Assembly: GCA_035771165.1 (NCBI GenBank)
Contig: JAWNZC010000346.1
Location: 124,001 to 188,000, forward strand
Direction of reading: 5' to 3'
From: Paragorgia papillata
Lineage: Eukaryota > Cnidaria > Anthozoa > Scleralcyonacea > Coralliidae
Length of the DNA: 64,000 nucleotides
Under the pieces are notes generated by a model, which did no database searches, was not told the origin of the DNA, and worked only from the letters and a program-made list of their open reading frames with translations. The translations under genes and the position numbers were made by a program. The first letter of the stretch is position 1; the number at the start of each line of letters is the position of its first letter. Of this stretch, positions 1 through 11,850 are shown piece by piece.

Positions 1-674
1 ACACGATGACTCGTCCTCAGCTATAAAGCCAGCCTGCGGCGGAAGGTCGGGGTAGTCCCCCCCCCCCCCCCCCACCCATCACACACACAATATACAAAAA
101 AGATATTTCCGAGCCGGTGGGAAATAGAACTAAAAATTAAATTAGAAATAAATTATCTTATTTGAAGAAAGTCGTCTTGCTCTTAGACCTCTTATAAAAC
201 TTGGCATTTATATAACTTTAATTTTCTATATCTGTCTTAGCCTGCGAATACAATCGCCTCACATCGGGGTTTCCCTATCCTAGCCTGTGCACAGCCAATT
301 AATGAGATATAGAAAAATTCCACAACAACAACGAGACTAAAAGGGTTAATCCATTTTAATTCTTTTTATTCTATTACATTTCCCTAATTATGTTTTGACT
401 AAAAATATAAATATGATACAGTTTTAAAAGTTATGTCAGTTGTTCGTAAATTTATATACATTGAATTTTATTTACTTTAATACATGAAAATAAATATAAT
501 AATTGTTAAAAGGTCCTCGTATCTGATCGGCATTTATCTATGTACAATATTTATGTTTAAATTTCGTGAATTTCCGCAATCAATTCCTAAATTTGTATTT
601 TCACGCGGCTACATGTAAAAATTCATAGCTTGTTCCAGAAACATGATATTGTCAATGAGTTAGAGTTATTTTAA

Positions 675-1147
675 AGGGCATTAGCGATAAAAATTAAGTT
701 TGTCTAATTTGAAAGAACTTGTGAAATTGTAATAGAAGATCTTTTACAGCTTTTTCGTATCTTCCTTCGTTTTCAAGATATTTAAATTTGTTTCATACGT
801 AAATGAGATGGTCTCTGACGTCAGGAACTGGGTACAGTATTTTTACACAAAGCAAAATCACTTACATATCTAGGATTGCTCAACATAAAATGTTCAGGGT
901 CACAAGGCGTTTTTATGTGCACAGTTTCAAGTGATTTCGTTGAACAAATTTAGAGATATAACTGATTTTGCTACCTGTGAAAATACTGTACCCTGGTCCT
1001 GACGTCAGAGACCATCTCATTTACATATCAAACAAATTGAAATATCTTGAAAACGAAGAAAGATACGAAAAAGTTGGAAAAGATCTTCTATTACAATTTT
1101 ACGAGTTATTTCAAATTAGACAAACTTAATTTTTATTGCCAATGTCC
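675..1147. mobile_element. Foldback MITE, related to 63152-63669
   Basis: Inverted arms of about 170 bp. Outer ends are GGGCATTAGCGATAAAAATT and AATTTTTATTGCCAATGTCC; the inner arms carry GATGGTCTCTGACGTCAGGA and its complement. There is no coding frame. Confidence 0.85.
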
Positions 1148-1481
1148 TAAAACTCGACAAAGGGAGTAAAAATAATTATATTTAGAAAAGTTAGAATTTG
1201 AGGCTTTAACTGTTACATGAAAGTTTCCGTTGTTCTAAGCTCTAGTGTTGGAGTCAAATGGACTTCTGGAATTCGACAACTCAGCTTTACACTTTGTTAC
1301 CCTACCAATCTCTATCACGAGGCTCCAAATAATCTAACCCCAAATACTGGAAGATATCTTTCTCGCTAGACACAGGTAATGGTGTTCCTTCCGCCAAACG
1401 TTCTTGTCCCTTTATCAAAAAATATTAGACAGAGAGTTACATTTTCGTCACTGCTAGGCTTTACAAGGCTCAATCTAACAA

Positions 1482-2172
1482 GCCGGTGTCACAGCGGATT
1501 TGGACCCCCCAGTAGATTTGGACCCCCCGGTCCAAATCTCCTAGTAGATTTGGACCGGTAGATTTGGACAGGGGGGTCCAAATCTACTAGTAAATATGGA
1601 CCCCCGTTGGCGGATTTGGACCCCCTTTTTAAACATTTTTTATACCCAAAACAACCCAGAAAACGATGAATATGTTACATTCATTAATTTTCATATCCAA
1701 AGCCAGTTATAAACGTCACATTTCATAGTTCGAAAATTTGGTTCGTTGATGTACATGCATCAAATAAAATTCTATTGCCAGTAACATTATCTAAATTCAA
1801 AAATCTTAACACTGTTATTAAACTGAGTAGTACTACAAAAAACTAGAAAGTTACCAAATGGAAAATATGTATACAACTACAAGGATAAATAAACATCGCT
1901 AAAAATGGAGAGCGTCGAGATCGCTTTTACTAACTCTGGTAGTGGTTTCTATTTTACTGTTTGTGTTCTTTATCACTAATATAAAGTGACAAAAAAACTT
2001 CAGACTGTTCGCTATTATGAATTTCGTTTATATTATTGTGTTCACACTACATATATTTAACTTTTGGAGGGGGGTCCATTGGTCCAAATCCACCAACGGG
2101 GGTCGATATTTACTAGTAGATTTGGACCGGGGGTCCGAATTTAGGGGGGTCCAAATTAACTGGGACACCGGC
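1482..2172. mobile_element. MITE with repeated GGATTTGGACCCCC ends
   Basis: Outer ends GCCGGTGTCACAG and CTGGGACACCGGC are inverted. Each end carries several inverted copies of TAGATTTGGACC / GGTCCAAATC. The flanks AACAA and AACGA could be a decayed 5-bp duplication. Confidence 0.75.
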
Positions 2173-2728
2173 AACGAATTTCTAAGGTCATAGGTTCTGG
2201 GAGATTACATCCCAGTCTGAAAAAACGAAACGTTCGCATACAGTTCCACCAGCAAGATTTTAGAAATTGAGATACTGACGTTTCAAGTCTGTCAAAACTT
2301 TTTATCAGAATGTTGATTTGCGATTCATGGTTCACCGTCTGGTAAAGGGGTTTGGTTTGAAACACCTCAAATTAATCATCAATTCACGAGGAAAACGCAA
2401 AGGAAATCAGTTGAAAACTGGGATGAAATCTCGGTGCATATAGGCAATTTAAATTATAATACAGTTCCAAAAAGTAGTATATACACTACCTTTCTAACAA
2501 CACCAGTGTTTAGTGAATGTTCTGACAATGACATACCCTATATAGAACAACAACAACAAAAAAAACCCTGTTAAAACAACAAAAGAAGTTAGGCATACGT
2601 TAATATCAAAAACACATATATTTTACCTTTTTTCTGGCCAATAAACGCATTGATCGGTTCAAATAATCCGATCCAGTAAAGTAAACCAAAGCACATGCCC
2701 ACTCAGAATAAGGTACAACGATGATATC
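2173..2728. other. Interval without recognised gene
   Basis: Unique-looking AT-rich sequence before the minisatellite. Short open frames only; no splice-supported exon seen. Confidence 0.6.
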
Positions 2729-4288
2729 AATACGACGGTGCTACAAATGCAGAGTATAGTAAGTCAGATACGACGGTGCTACCGAATGCAGAGTATAGTA
2801 AGTCAGATACGACGGTGCTACAATGCAGAGTATAGTAAGTCAGATACGACGGTGCTACAAATGCAGAGTATAGTAAGTCAGCTACGACGGTGCTACAAAT
2901 GCAGAGTATAGTAAGTCAGCTACGATGGTGCTACAAATGCAGAGTATAGTAAGTCAGATACGACGGTGCTACAAATGCAGAGTATAGTAAGTCAGCTACG
3001 ATGGTGCTACAAATGCAGAGTATAGTAAGTCAGATACGATGGTGCTACAATGCAGAGTATAGTAAGTCAGCTACGATGGTGCTACAAATGCAGAGTATAG
3101 TAAGTCAGATACGACGGTGCTACAATGCAGAGTATAGTAAGTCAGCTACGATGGTGCTACAAATGCAGAGTATAGTAAGTCAGATACGACGGTGCTAAAA
3201 TGCAGAGTATAGTAAGTCAGATACGACGGTGCTACAATGCAGAGTATAGTAAGTCAGCTACGACGGTGCTACAATGCAGAGTATAGTAAGTCAGCTACGA
3301 TGGTGCTACAATGCAGAGTATAGTAAGTCAGCTACGACGGTGCTACAATGCAGAGTATAGTAAGTGAGATACGATGGTGCTACAATGCAGAGTATAGTAA
3401 GTCAGCTACGACGGTGCTACAATGCAGAGTATAGTAAGTCAGCTACGACGGTGCTACAATGCAGAGTATAGTAAGTCAGCTACGACGGTGCTACAATGCA
3501 GAGTATAGTAAGTCAGCTACGATGGTGCTACAATGCAGAGTATAGTAAGTCAGCTACGACGGTGCTACAATGCAGAGTATAGTAAGTGAGATACGATGGT
3601 GCTACAATGCAGAGTATAGTAAGTCAGCTACGACGGTGCTACAATGCAGAGTATAGTAAGTCAGCTACGACGGTGCTACAATGCAGAGTATAGTAAGTCA
3701 GCTACGACGGTGCTACAATGCAGAGTATAGTAAGTCAGCTACGATGGTGCTACAATGCAGAGTATAGTAAGTCAGCTACGACGGTGCTACAATGCAGAGT
3801 ATAGTAAGTGAGATACGATGGTGCTACAATGCAGAGTATAGTAAGTCAGCTACGATGGTGCTACAATGCAGAGTATAGTAAGTCAGCTACGACGGTGCTA
3901 CAATGCAGAGTATAGTAAGTCAGCTACGACGGTGCTACAATGCAGAGTATAGTAAGTGAGATACGATGGTGCTACAATGCAGAGTATAGTAAGTCAGCTA
4001 CGACGGTGCTACAATGCAGAGTATAGTAAGTCAGCTACGACGGTGCTACAATGCAGAGTATAGTAAGTCAGCTACGACGGTGCTACAATGCAGAGTATAG
4101 TAAGTCAGCTACGACGGTGCTACAATGCAGCGTATAGTAAGTCAGATACGACGGTGCTACAATGCAGAGTATAGTAAGTCAGATACGACGGTGCTACAAT
4201 GCAGAGTATAGTAAGTCAGATACGACGGTGCTACAATGCAGAGTATAGTAAGTCAGATACGACGGTGCTAAAATGCAGAGTATAGTAT
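2729..4288. repeat. 37-bp minisatellite, about 41 units, with higher-order pattern
   Basis: The unit contains TACGACGGTGCTACAATGC and AGAGTATAGTAAGTCA. Units at the left often have one extra A (CAAATG, 38 bp). C/T (ACGACGG or ACGATGG), GATACG/GCTACG and AAGTGAG/AAGTCAG variants recur in blocks. The AAGTGAG variant appears near 3363, 3586, 3807 and 3956, that is 6, 6 and 4 units apart. Confidence 0.98.
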
Positions 4289-4970
4289 ATTACATGCATG
4301 AATACAACAAGTAACATAGTGGCTGGGAGACAAAAATAGGACTATCGCTCCAAGTTGACATTTCCCCCCAGACGTTTCCCGCTCGGCCGTTTCTGTAGTA
4401 ACACTGGAGCAATGAAGAATGGCTCTTACTGGGGAGAACAGTTTAGATATAACCGACTAGGTTATCAAGTAGAAATAAGGTTAGGTTACCTTTTGTCCAT
4501 CTCCAGGAAGCAAACAAACTCCAAGATATTTCCTTTGGTTTTGATTGTCCATTAATGTCAGATCATCAGTGAAAAAACCTTTATGAGTAAAACAGTTTTT
4601 AGTACAAAGTCAAGACACGCACCATGAACCAACATATACGTATACCAACATATTCGTATACAGCTAAATCTAAAGGGCATGCAAAGCCAAGCGTGAAAAT
4701 GCTCGTTAATAATCCCCTCGTTAATAATAAAAAAGGCAAGTTTGGTTTATTTGTATGATTTTGGCCTATAAATATAGTAAATGTGTGCTTCGCTATTTAA
4801 ATAGTAATTCACATCGTACTTTTCGCGCTTGGCTTTGGCCAGGACAACCTTAATTGATTTAGCTGTATATAGGTGTATTAAAAGTAGTGTGCTGCGTACG
4901 CAGTGTAGAAACAACAATCGAAATATAATAAGGTTAGATATACTGCCGAAACAGAGAACGTACAGGAGTC

Positions 4971-5699
4971 CAGGGGCGGATACAGGATTTTTGCAAGGGG
5001 GGTGACTATAAGGTGCTCAGTGTTTCTTTCAGAATATTTAACAAAGGCGCGGGGGGGACAGGCAATACTTACTACGTGGTGGTAGGGGAGCGCCAAAGAT
5101 GCGAGAAATTTCTAACGGGGTCCGGAGCATGTTGCCCCCAGAAAATTTTGAATTTTAGAGTCTCTGAAATAGCATTTCCTGCATTTTGAGGGGGATTTGA
5201 AAGAGTTTTGAAGGATATAAATTACCAAACAAAATACCCAAATATATGAATACACCATACCATACAAGGCATACATCATGTAGGAGGACATGTCGTCATT
5301 GTCATGGACTCATGAGGATAAGTTCTATGTTCCAAAATTACTATGTGTATTCAGATTTCAGATTGTGATTGTATATCATATACTAACCACACTATACCAG
5401 TATATTGTATACAATACGTCTATATAATCTTGATTCTTACTGTTTTAAAATTGGGGGTTTCAAATTTACAAGATATTAGCGCATCATGAAGCCCAATCGT
5501 ATTGCAAAGGAGAGGCCATAGCTACGGCCTGTATCAATAAGCATTGTTATACAATATAATTTATGCACGTTTTACAACACGAGTGACTGTTGTGATTTGT
5601 ATAAACAGCTGCTAGTGTATCGCTGTATAATCCTGTATTGGTTGGGACAAGGAAGGGGGGTGACTAGTAACCCCAGTCACCCCCCTGTATCCGCCCCTG
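4971..5699. mobile_element. hAT-like element inserted into another repeat
   Basis: Terminal repeats CAGGGGCGGATACAGG and CCTGTATCCGCCCCTG. GAGTC is duplicated on both sides (4966-4970 and 5700-5704). The surrounding sequence matches the uninterrupted repeat at 45212-45387, where GGAGTCTAACG is intact, so the insertion point is shown inside the window. It shares a subterminal block with 17132-17711. Confidence 0.88.
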
Positions 5700-5843
5700 G
5701 AGTCTAACGTTTCGAGCGAAGGCCCTTCGTCAGAGAGGGTGTATACGTACAACTTATCATATCACTTTAACTACATCTCATATGCAAACGGTACCACTTA
5801 GGAGCACATGACTATGAATTTGCAACTTTAGCTCTCCATCTCA

Positions 5844-5990
5844 GCCTCAGTGGCTCAATGGTTAGAGCGTCTAACCGGTCATTAGAAGGTTGCAGGTTCG
5901 AACCCTGTCTGGCGGGCTCAGAAATCTTTTCTGAGTAATTGAGCTTGACGAACGTCGTAAACGCACCACATGCATGCACTACATGTATAC
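5844..5990 (+). mobile_element. tRNA-derived SINE head
   Basis: A tRNA-like fold: D-arm GGCTCAATGGTTAGAGC, a good anticodon stem TCTAA/TTAGA and T-arm GCAGGTTCGAACCCTGT. However, the base before the anticodon is C instead of T and the acceptor stem pairs poorly. It is followed by a SINE-like body (TTGAGCTTGACGAACGTC). A decayed tRNA gene is the alternative. Confidence 0.65.
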
Positions 5991-6219
5991 GTACAACTTA
6001 TCATAAAATCAGAATTGTTGTAAAACTTAATAGACTTCTTGCAAAAAGACAGAACAAGTTTTCCAAGTACATTTCCATGCACACTATAGCCTGTCAATTA
6101 TCATTGCTTAATATATAGGCCATTATAGGGTCCATGCACAATAGGCTTCTTAAGTCCCGAATCGCGCTCAATATTTGCTAACCAAACTAAGGGAAGGGAT
6201 GCGGAAAGGGTAGCTGATC

Positions 6220-6440
6220 CAATCCTGATCAACGTCTTCGTTATTTAGAAATCTCGAATCCCGTTGTTCAATCTCATTTTCCGAATCACGACAGGAAAAA
6301 TTTCTAGATCTTCTTTCCCGTCTTTTTTTAAAATCCCGAATCCCGATGTTCCATCGCCTTATTTCCCGAATCACGACAGGAAAAATTTCTAGATCATGTT
6401 TCCCGCCATTTTTTGAAATCCGGAATCTCCTCCATTTTTT
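6220..6440. repeat. Two-copy tandem repeat of about 100 bp
   Basis: TCACGACAGGAAAAATTTCT occurs twice with flanking TCCCGAATCCCG-type blocks, and a more diverged third part follows. Confidence 0.7.
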
Positions 6441-6528
6441 CTCTTGAGTTGTATCTTATTTCTCGTTATCAAAACACTCGTTATCCCGCGTCACGATAAA
6501 CCTATTGTAGACCCTTTGCGGAGCACGG

Positions 6529-6860
6529 GTGGCGTGTGCTGTTAGCGCGATGCCTCTCACCAAAAGTTTATAAGCCCGGTTAGATGGGGTTAGTGCTTGC
6601 ATGGATGGGTGACCGCTTGGAAATGACCCCGTTGTCGAGCTTGGAGCTCATGTGAGTAGAGTTGTAGTTGATCCCTCCTGTGCTTCGAGGGATTTTCGCC
6701 GGGTTCTCCGGTTTTCCTCCCTCCGTAAAATCAACACCTAACATCTTAGCCGTGGTCCGTACTCTGAACTGTGTCGTATGGCGGCTGCCTGGAGCGCCTT
6801 TGATATGCCTCGACACGGCTGCGATCTGCGTCCTTCATAATTCAGCCGCTGACAACACCG
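6529..6860 (+). mobile_element. 5S rRNA-like SINE
   Basis: The head includes AAGCCCGGTTAGA, GGTTAGTGCTTGCATGG and GGGTGACCGCTTGG, matching the box A to box C part of 5S rRNA. The body includes CCGTAAAATCAACACCTAAC and the tail includes TTTGATATGCCTCGACACGG. Confidence 0.82.
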
Positions 6861-7317
6861 CTGCCAAACGTTTTGCGCATGCGCGACGTCCGAGCTCGTC
6901 TTCAAAAAAAGAGCGGGAAAACACTGAAACATTTGGACTGGTCCGAGAGTCCGACACAAAAGTTAAAAATAAGCATGCTACCAAAAAGATAAGGTAGGTA
7001 ATTTGTGCATGGCTTCTTTGTCAATATTGTAACATATTCTGAAATTACCCCTTCGTAATTTTCTTTACCCTTTTTTTAAAACACAAATGAATAGTCGAGT
7101 TTTACTTAGTCTTCACTGTCTGGTTGTTGTCGCCACGGCTAGTTCCCACTTCTCTTGCAATGTTTACTCTAGCGAATTCACGCATGCGCAAACGTTTGAC
7201 AGCGGCCGTTGCGTTTGGCAGCGACCACGCCTATTGTCAACAAATTTAGTAAAATTCTCGCCCCCCTTACTTTATAACTACCTTTACGACAATTGTGTAG
7301 AAAATACCAAAACTAAC

Positions 7318-10300
7318 CAGTTTCTTTAAGTGCTTCTAAAAGCCTAGGCATTACACCTTGGTGAGAATGACCATCCGGGTGAGACACAAGAACATCGACA
7401 TCACCACATGTAGGTTTACCACGACGAAATGAACCACACACAACACACTGAAGCCCAGGGTCAAGTGATCGAGCTGCTTCTGTGACAACTTTTCCAATTT
7501 CCTCCGCTTCACTTCTTGGCATTCTGTCCAGAAATTCGTCGTAGTATTTTAAACCAATCAGTTGCTGACGGTTAAGATTTCCATGTTCCTTAAGATCTTC
7601 CAAGCTTTTCAATCCCTACAAACATACACCATTGATAGTAAATTTAAATGTAGGTGCTACTGTACTTTCCAAATAGTTTCAAGAAGTACAAAAACATGCA
7701 GAAAGTGTATAGTTATTCTGATCAACCTTTCAGTTTTTTCCCCAAATTTATCTTTCTTTCTTATAGTCAGTTTCAGCTTGCTTTTGAAATCCGAAACGTA
7801 TAATTGAAATGAACATTCCGAACTTACGTTGCAAAGTTCAGAACTACATTGCGAGGTAGATACAAATTTAAGTCGGCAATTTGTTTCTGTTTAACCAAGT
7901 ATCTATTATTCTTCATTTCCATTAAACACTATACAACAAATAATCTTCTACTCCGTGATTTCACCAAAGGAATTCGAACTTCACAATGAACTTGTTTAAC
8001 CAGTATCTCTATGCTTTATTTACAACTTTTAATGACGAAAATATTTATACATGGAAGGCAATACATGTCCTAAATGTTCTTCTGTGAGAAACTTATAGTC
8101 AGTTTCAGCTTGCTTTTGAAATTCGTTTGTCAACATTCGTTGTGAAGTTCGTCGTGAAGTTCGAATTTAATAAGCTTTGAATTGAATTCCTTTGGTAAAA
8201 TCACGGAGAAGAAGATTATCTGTTGTATAGAATATAATAATAGATACTTGGTTAAGCAGAAACAAATTGCCGACTTAAATTTTATATCTACCTCGCAACG
8301 TAGTTCGGAACATTGCAACGTAAGTTTGGAATGTTCATTTCAATTATACGTATCGGATTTCAAAAGCAAGCTGAAACGGACTATAACAAAATTGTTTTAA
8401 ACAATGTTGTTACTAACACTAATTGTTATTTTAATTTTGCTTCTTAATGTGTGAAGGATGTTTATCAGTAAAATGGGTTTATCTGTGTATATTTTTTATA
8501 GTTTATTTAGAAGCTTAGTTTAGAAGCTTAAAGCTGTTTGGTATACGTGAGAGAGCACTCAAGTGCTTCTCATTCCCAGTGACCCCGTTCTGGTCTGTGA
8601 AGCAGACTGTCCCTCGACAACTCCCCCTGGAAGCACCAGGGGGGGAGCGGTTAAGGAGCAGTCTGCTTTATAGACTAGATCTAACCTTCGCTACCCAGTT
8701 TTCTGCACTCTTAGGTCCAGCTCCCCATAAGTTGCAAAACAAACCAATGGCATCTGTTTTCGAGTCCAAATGTTCAAGTCTCTGAAGGTGCCCAGTCTGT
8801 ATGATTTCCCAAACTTTATTGGCAAGTCGCTCACCAACAAATGGTAAACCTCTGCATTCCTAGACAAATATTACATATTTTCAGTTTTCAAATTTTTTTT
8901 TTTTGATAGCATCAATTTTAACATATAATTTGCAGCCAGTAGTGCAACCAGAGATCAGTGAGTGCAACAAAGCTTGTGATTTGAGTTAACTCAATCAACA
9001 CTTTTAGTATTAATGATTCGATAGTCAAGAGTCTTGACTCAGCACTCAATAAGTTGACTTGTGACATACTAAATGGTCTTTATAGAATACATCAAATGTG
9101 TATCTTTACAATCAAATCTAAGGATTTTTCAATGTGGTCGTGTCGAGGCATATCAAAGGTGCTTTAAGCAGCCGCCATACGACACAGTTCAGACCACTGG
9201 TCCCAGCTAAGCCCTAGGTGTTGATTTTATGGAGGGAGGAAAACCGGAGAACCCAGCGAAAAACCCTCGGAGCACAGGAGAGACCAACTAAACTCTACTC
9301 ACATAAGACCCAAGCTCAAGAATGGGGTTGTTCCTCAGACGGTCACCCATCCAAGTACTAACCCCATCTAACTATTGGTGAGAGGCAGTGCCCTACATGT
9401 ACATGTAACAGCACACGCCATCCATGTCACTTTTGACTAGTTAGACTGACTCATTACAACTCTGGAACAATGAACAATATATATGTATTAAGGTGGCTCC
9501 CTACAGTAATTTCAATAGAGGACTGGTGACTAGAAATAGTATCGCTACGCATGCGTAAATAGCGATCTTGTCGATTCGAAATTCTATGACCGCGTCGACA
9601 TCGATGTTAGATTGTAGACGTTTTCTTCGGTGAATTTTGCTAAAATTTTGTAAATAAGTAGCTTATAAAAACTTCTAAAGTATATATAATTTTAAAATAT
9701 TTTCATAAGACAGAACTTTTTTGAATCTATAATTTTTATAGCGAAAAATCTGTCCATACAACCCTCTCTGATTTTGTGCATGGATATTCTCCACAACAGT
9801 ACCTATCATCTCAGTAATTTTTAAAAAATTTCACCGAAGCAAACTGAAGATATGCCGCTTCAATTATGCAATATTTGAAAATGTACCAAAGTTCCAACGT
9901 CATTATTACCATGGTAACAGCAAATAATTGAACTTTTTGGTAGGTATTTTGTATCTGCAGTAGTTCTGCCATAGTAGGGTCTACTTGATATTTATCTAAT
10001 AAATTTTTAAACTTGTGAATAACATTAGATAATGAGCGTATGAAATAGCACGTATTTATTGAAACTATAGGGAGCCACCTTAAGTATTATTATTATAGTG
10101 TACCTCCAAAGTCTCAATTCTCTTTGGATGGTTCTTAATTGATGATATTGCTTTCTTGTATCCAAGTGCTCTCCAATGATCATTTGTGTTTTTATAAACC
10201 TTCTCCAAAACCTTTGGTCAAGACGACAAATAATTCACTAATAACTGCTCTACACATCAGTAAACATGTAGTGTAGAATTATTAGGCTTGTTTAATTAAA

Positions 10301-11416
10301 TTTACTACAAAATCTTGTAACTTCTCTCAATAAGTTATCTCCATCATACATTTACAACAAAACACAAAATCTTCACTTGCACTGTACAACTTTTTCTATG
10401 ACAGTACTTTATAGTATTAAAGTTATAGTACCTCTAATTTTTCAGTAATATGCTCATTTAAATTTTCCTGTCGCGAAGTTGATGGCTTTGTACAAATCCA
10501 TGTATTGGCCTTTAACAAATAAACAATTAATACAATAAATACTAATAATTATTTTGTCTGTGGTGAATAGATTATAGAAGTGGAAACCTTTAAATAAAAA
10601 CAGTAAAATCTATATTATTTTTTGGGGTTTTTTTTTAATCAAATTGGATGAGAGTTTATATTAGCTACAATGGCAATTTTATGCTGTACTCTTAGCCTCT
10701 TATAATACACTCTCATAGTACTATACCTTTTTATGGGGAGAAATATGGGGAGAAATATGAGGAGAAACTTCTGCAGGCTTGCTTATATCATCTTCCATGC
10801 TACTCAGTTCACTAGTTTTTTCATCATCACTATTTACATAGTCACTATCACTGCTTTCATCTCTGACAACGCGCTTCCGCTTTCTACTTGTATTAACATC
10901 GATATCCACCAAATGGTCCAAATCATCTGAGACTGAAAAATCTTTAGCTTTATTATAATCTTCCTTAAAATCAGAAATTGTTTTTATAGTATTCGAGTGA
11001 TCCTGTACCAATGGTAACTTTTCCTCTCCTTTCATATCACTTGCACCATCAGTGTGTTTTCTAAGCTGAAATGGAGACAACTCAACCAACTTTCCTTCTT
11101 TCAAACAAGAACTTAGCCAGTCTGCACGAACTATTTCGATATTGTCACGTAGTTCATTTTCACTAATCTTTAATATCTTTGGCAATTTTTCCAATTTAAT
11201 AGCATTTCCCACTAAAATATGTGTTGTGTTGGCATTTAATGTTCTGACACAAGTACCTCCATATCTTGTCAGCTGTTTTGTTAAAATGGATGCTCGTGTC
11301 TTTCCCAGACCTTGTTCAACTATTAAAGAAACAACATCTTTCAAATACTGTTCAACTGTTTCCGATGGACTTGTTTTTCTTGAAGACAACACTTTGGTAG
11401 AATTTGTTGCTGACAT
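7318..11416 (-). CDS. POLL: DNA polymerase lambda, N-terminal two thirds (five exons, 3' end missing)
   Basis: Family X repair polymerase that fills gaps in base excision repair and end joining in the nucleus. CDS exons on the minus strand: 11416-10727, 10509-10432, 10211-10104, 8859-8686 and 7615-7318. All have GT/AG borders and matching phase-0 joints; the last ends in phase 1. Exon 1 (230 codons) holds a BRCT domain at about residues 22-125, then a Ser-rich acidic linker with a basic SRKRKR stretch that could be an NLS. Exons 2-4 encode the 8-kDa dRP-lyase region (HITEKLE, DHWRALGYKKAI), with a Lys in the LANK motif where human POLL has its lyase lysine. Exon 5 encodes the fingers/palm start with CGSFRRGK and GDVDVL, two of the three catalytic Asp. 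The exon with the third Asp and the thumb was not found down to position 1, so the gene continues to the left or is truncated. POLL rather than POLB or POLM is favoured by the BRCT plus Ser-rich linker and by closeness to the human protein. Confidence 0.93.
7761..8386. mobile_element. Long inverted-repeat MITE in POLL intron 4
   Basis: The two halves (about 7761-7975 and 8140-8386) are imperfect inverted copies of about 230 bp. The outer ends read TTATAGTCAGTTTCAGC and GCTGAAACGGACTATAA, so a TA target site is likely. A third copy of the terminal sequence near 8094 suggests an internal rearrangement or a nested insertion. No transposase frame is present. Confidence 0.75.
9134..9423 (-). mobile_element. 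5S rRNA-like SINE, copy in POLL intron 3
   Basis: Minus-strand copy of the family also seen at 6529, 51061 and 53139. Its head resembles the internal promoter half of 5S rRNA (GGGTGACCG type box C). The body includes AAAATCAACACCTA and ends in a segment with GGCATATCAAAG. Confidence 0.8.
9492..10079. mobile_element. TTAA-flanked MITE in POLL intron 3
   Basis: Ends are inverted: GGTGGCTCCCTA at the left and TAGGGAGCCACC at the right. Both are directly flanked by TTAA (9488-9491 and 10080-10083). A 588-bp element with a TTAA target site and no coding capacity fits a Kolobok- or piggyBac-type non-autonomous transposon. Confidence 0.85.
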
Positions 11417-11730
11417 CTTGTAATTTATAGATCTGACTGAACACTGAAATCAAGTAACCGTGAGAGGACTGGGAAATAAATATATTTAAAAATTTAAAAT
11501 ACATTTATAATAATATTCATTTATTCACTGACACTGAGATAAAATAGTTACTTTTGCATACGTCACATAATGATTAACTTCACATTCCTACATTTTCGAT
11601 ATTTTCGAGTATAAACTTATTAATACTGTACATCAATAAGTCATTTATATGAATTATATCACAATTTGTCAGCAAATTTTTACAATTATTTTTTAATAAA
11701 TAAATGGGTAGAAAGTTTAAATAAACACAC

Positions 11731-11850
11731 CTCGTTAATCCACTACATCAGCCTTGTTCATCAACAAAATTAATATCCGCTTTCATTGATTTATAAACCA
11801 CTTATAAACGAAGCACACAACTGGCCGCCATTTTGTTGTGCCCAGCTTCA
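11731..11850 (-). other. Possible non-coding first exon and promoter edge of POLL
   Basis: Reading the minus strand, a GTGTGT donor follows CGAG at 11731, and an AG acceptor lies just upstream of the POLL start codon near 11430. A 5' leader exon starting around 11850 is therefore plausible. It contains a ten-codon upstream reading frame (ATG at 11831, stop at 11802). The region includes GCATTGTGGGA, a sequence common near housekeeping promoters. This is inference from splice signals only. Confidence 0.35.

Noticed and set aside
2729..4288. CRISPR-like regular array
   Set aside because: Units are contiguous and near-identical with no unique spacers; it is a minisatellite in an animal genome.
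5844..5917. Functional tRNA gene
   Set aside because: Position 33 is C rather than T and the acceptor stem is mismatched; a SINE head is more likely.
7087..7329. 80-residue frame with a signal-like start
   Set aside because: Overlaps the POLL exon border, no downstream support, and contains GCATGCGC inverted-repeat sequence.
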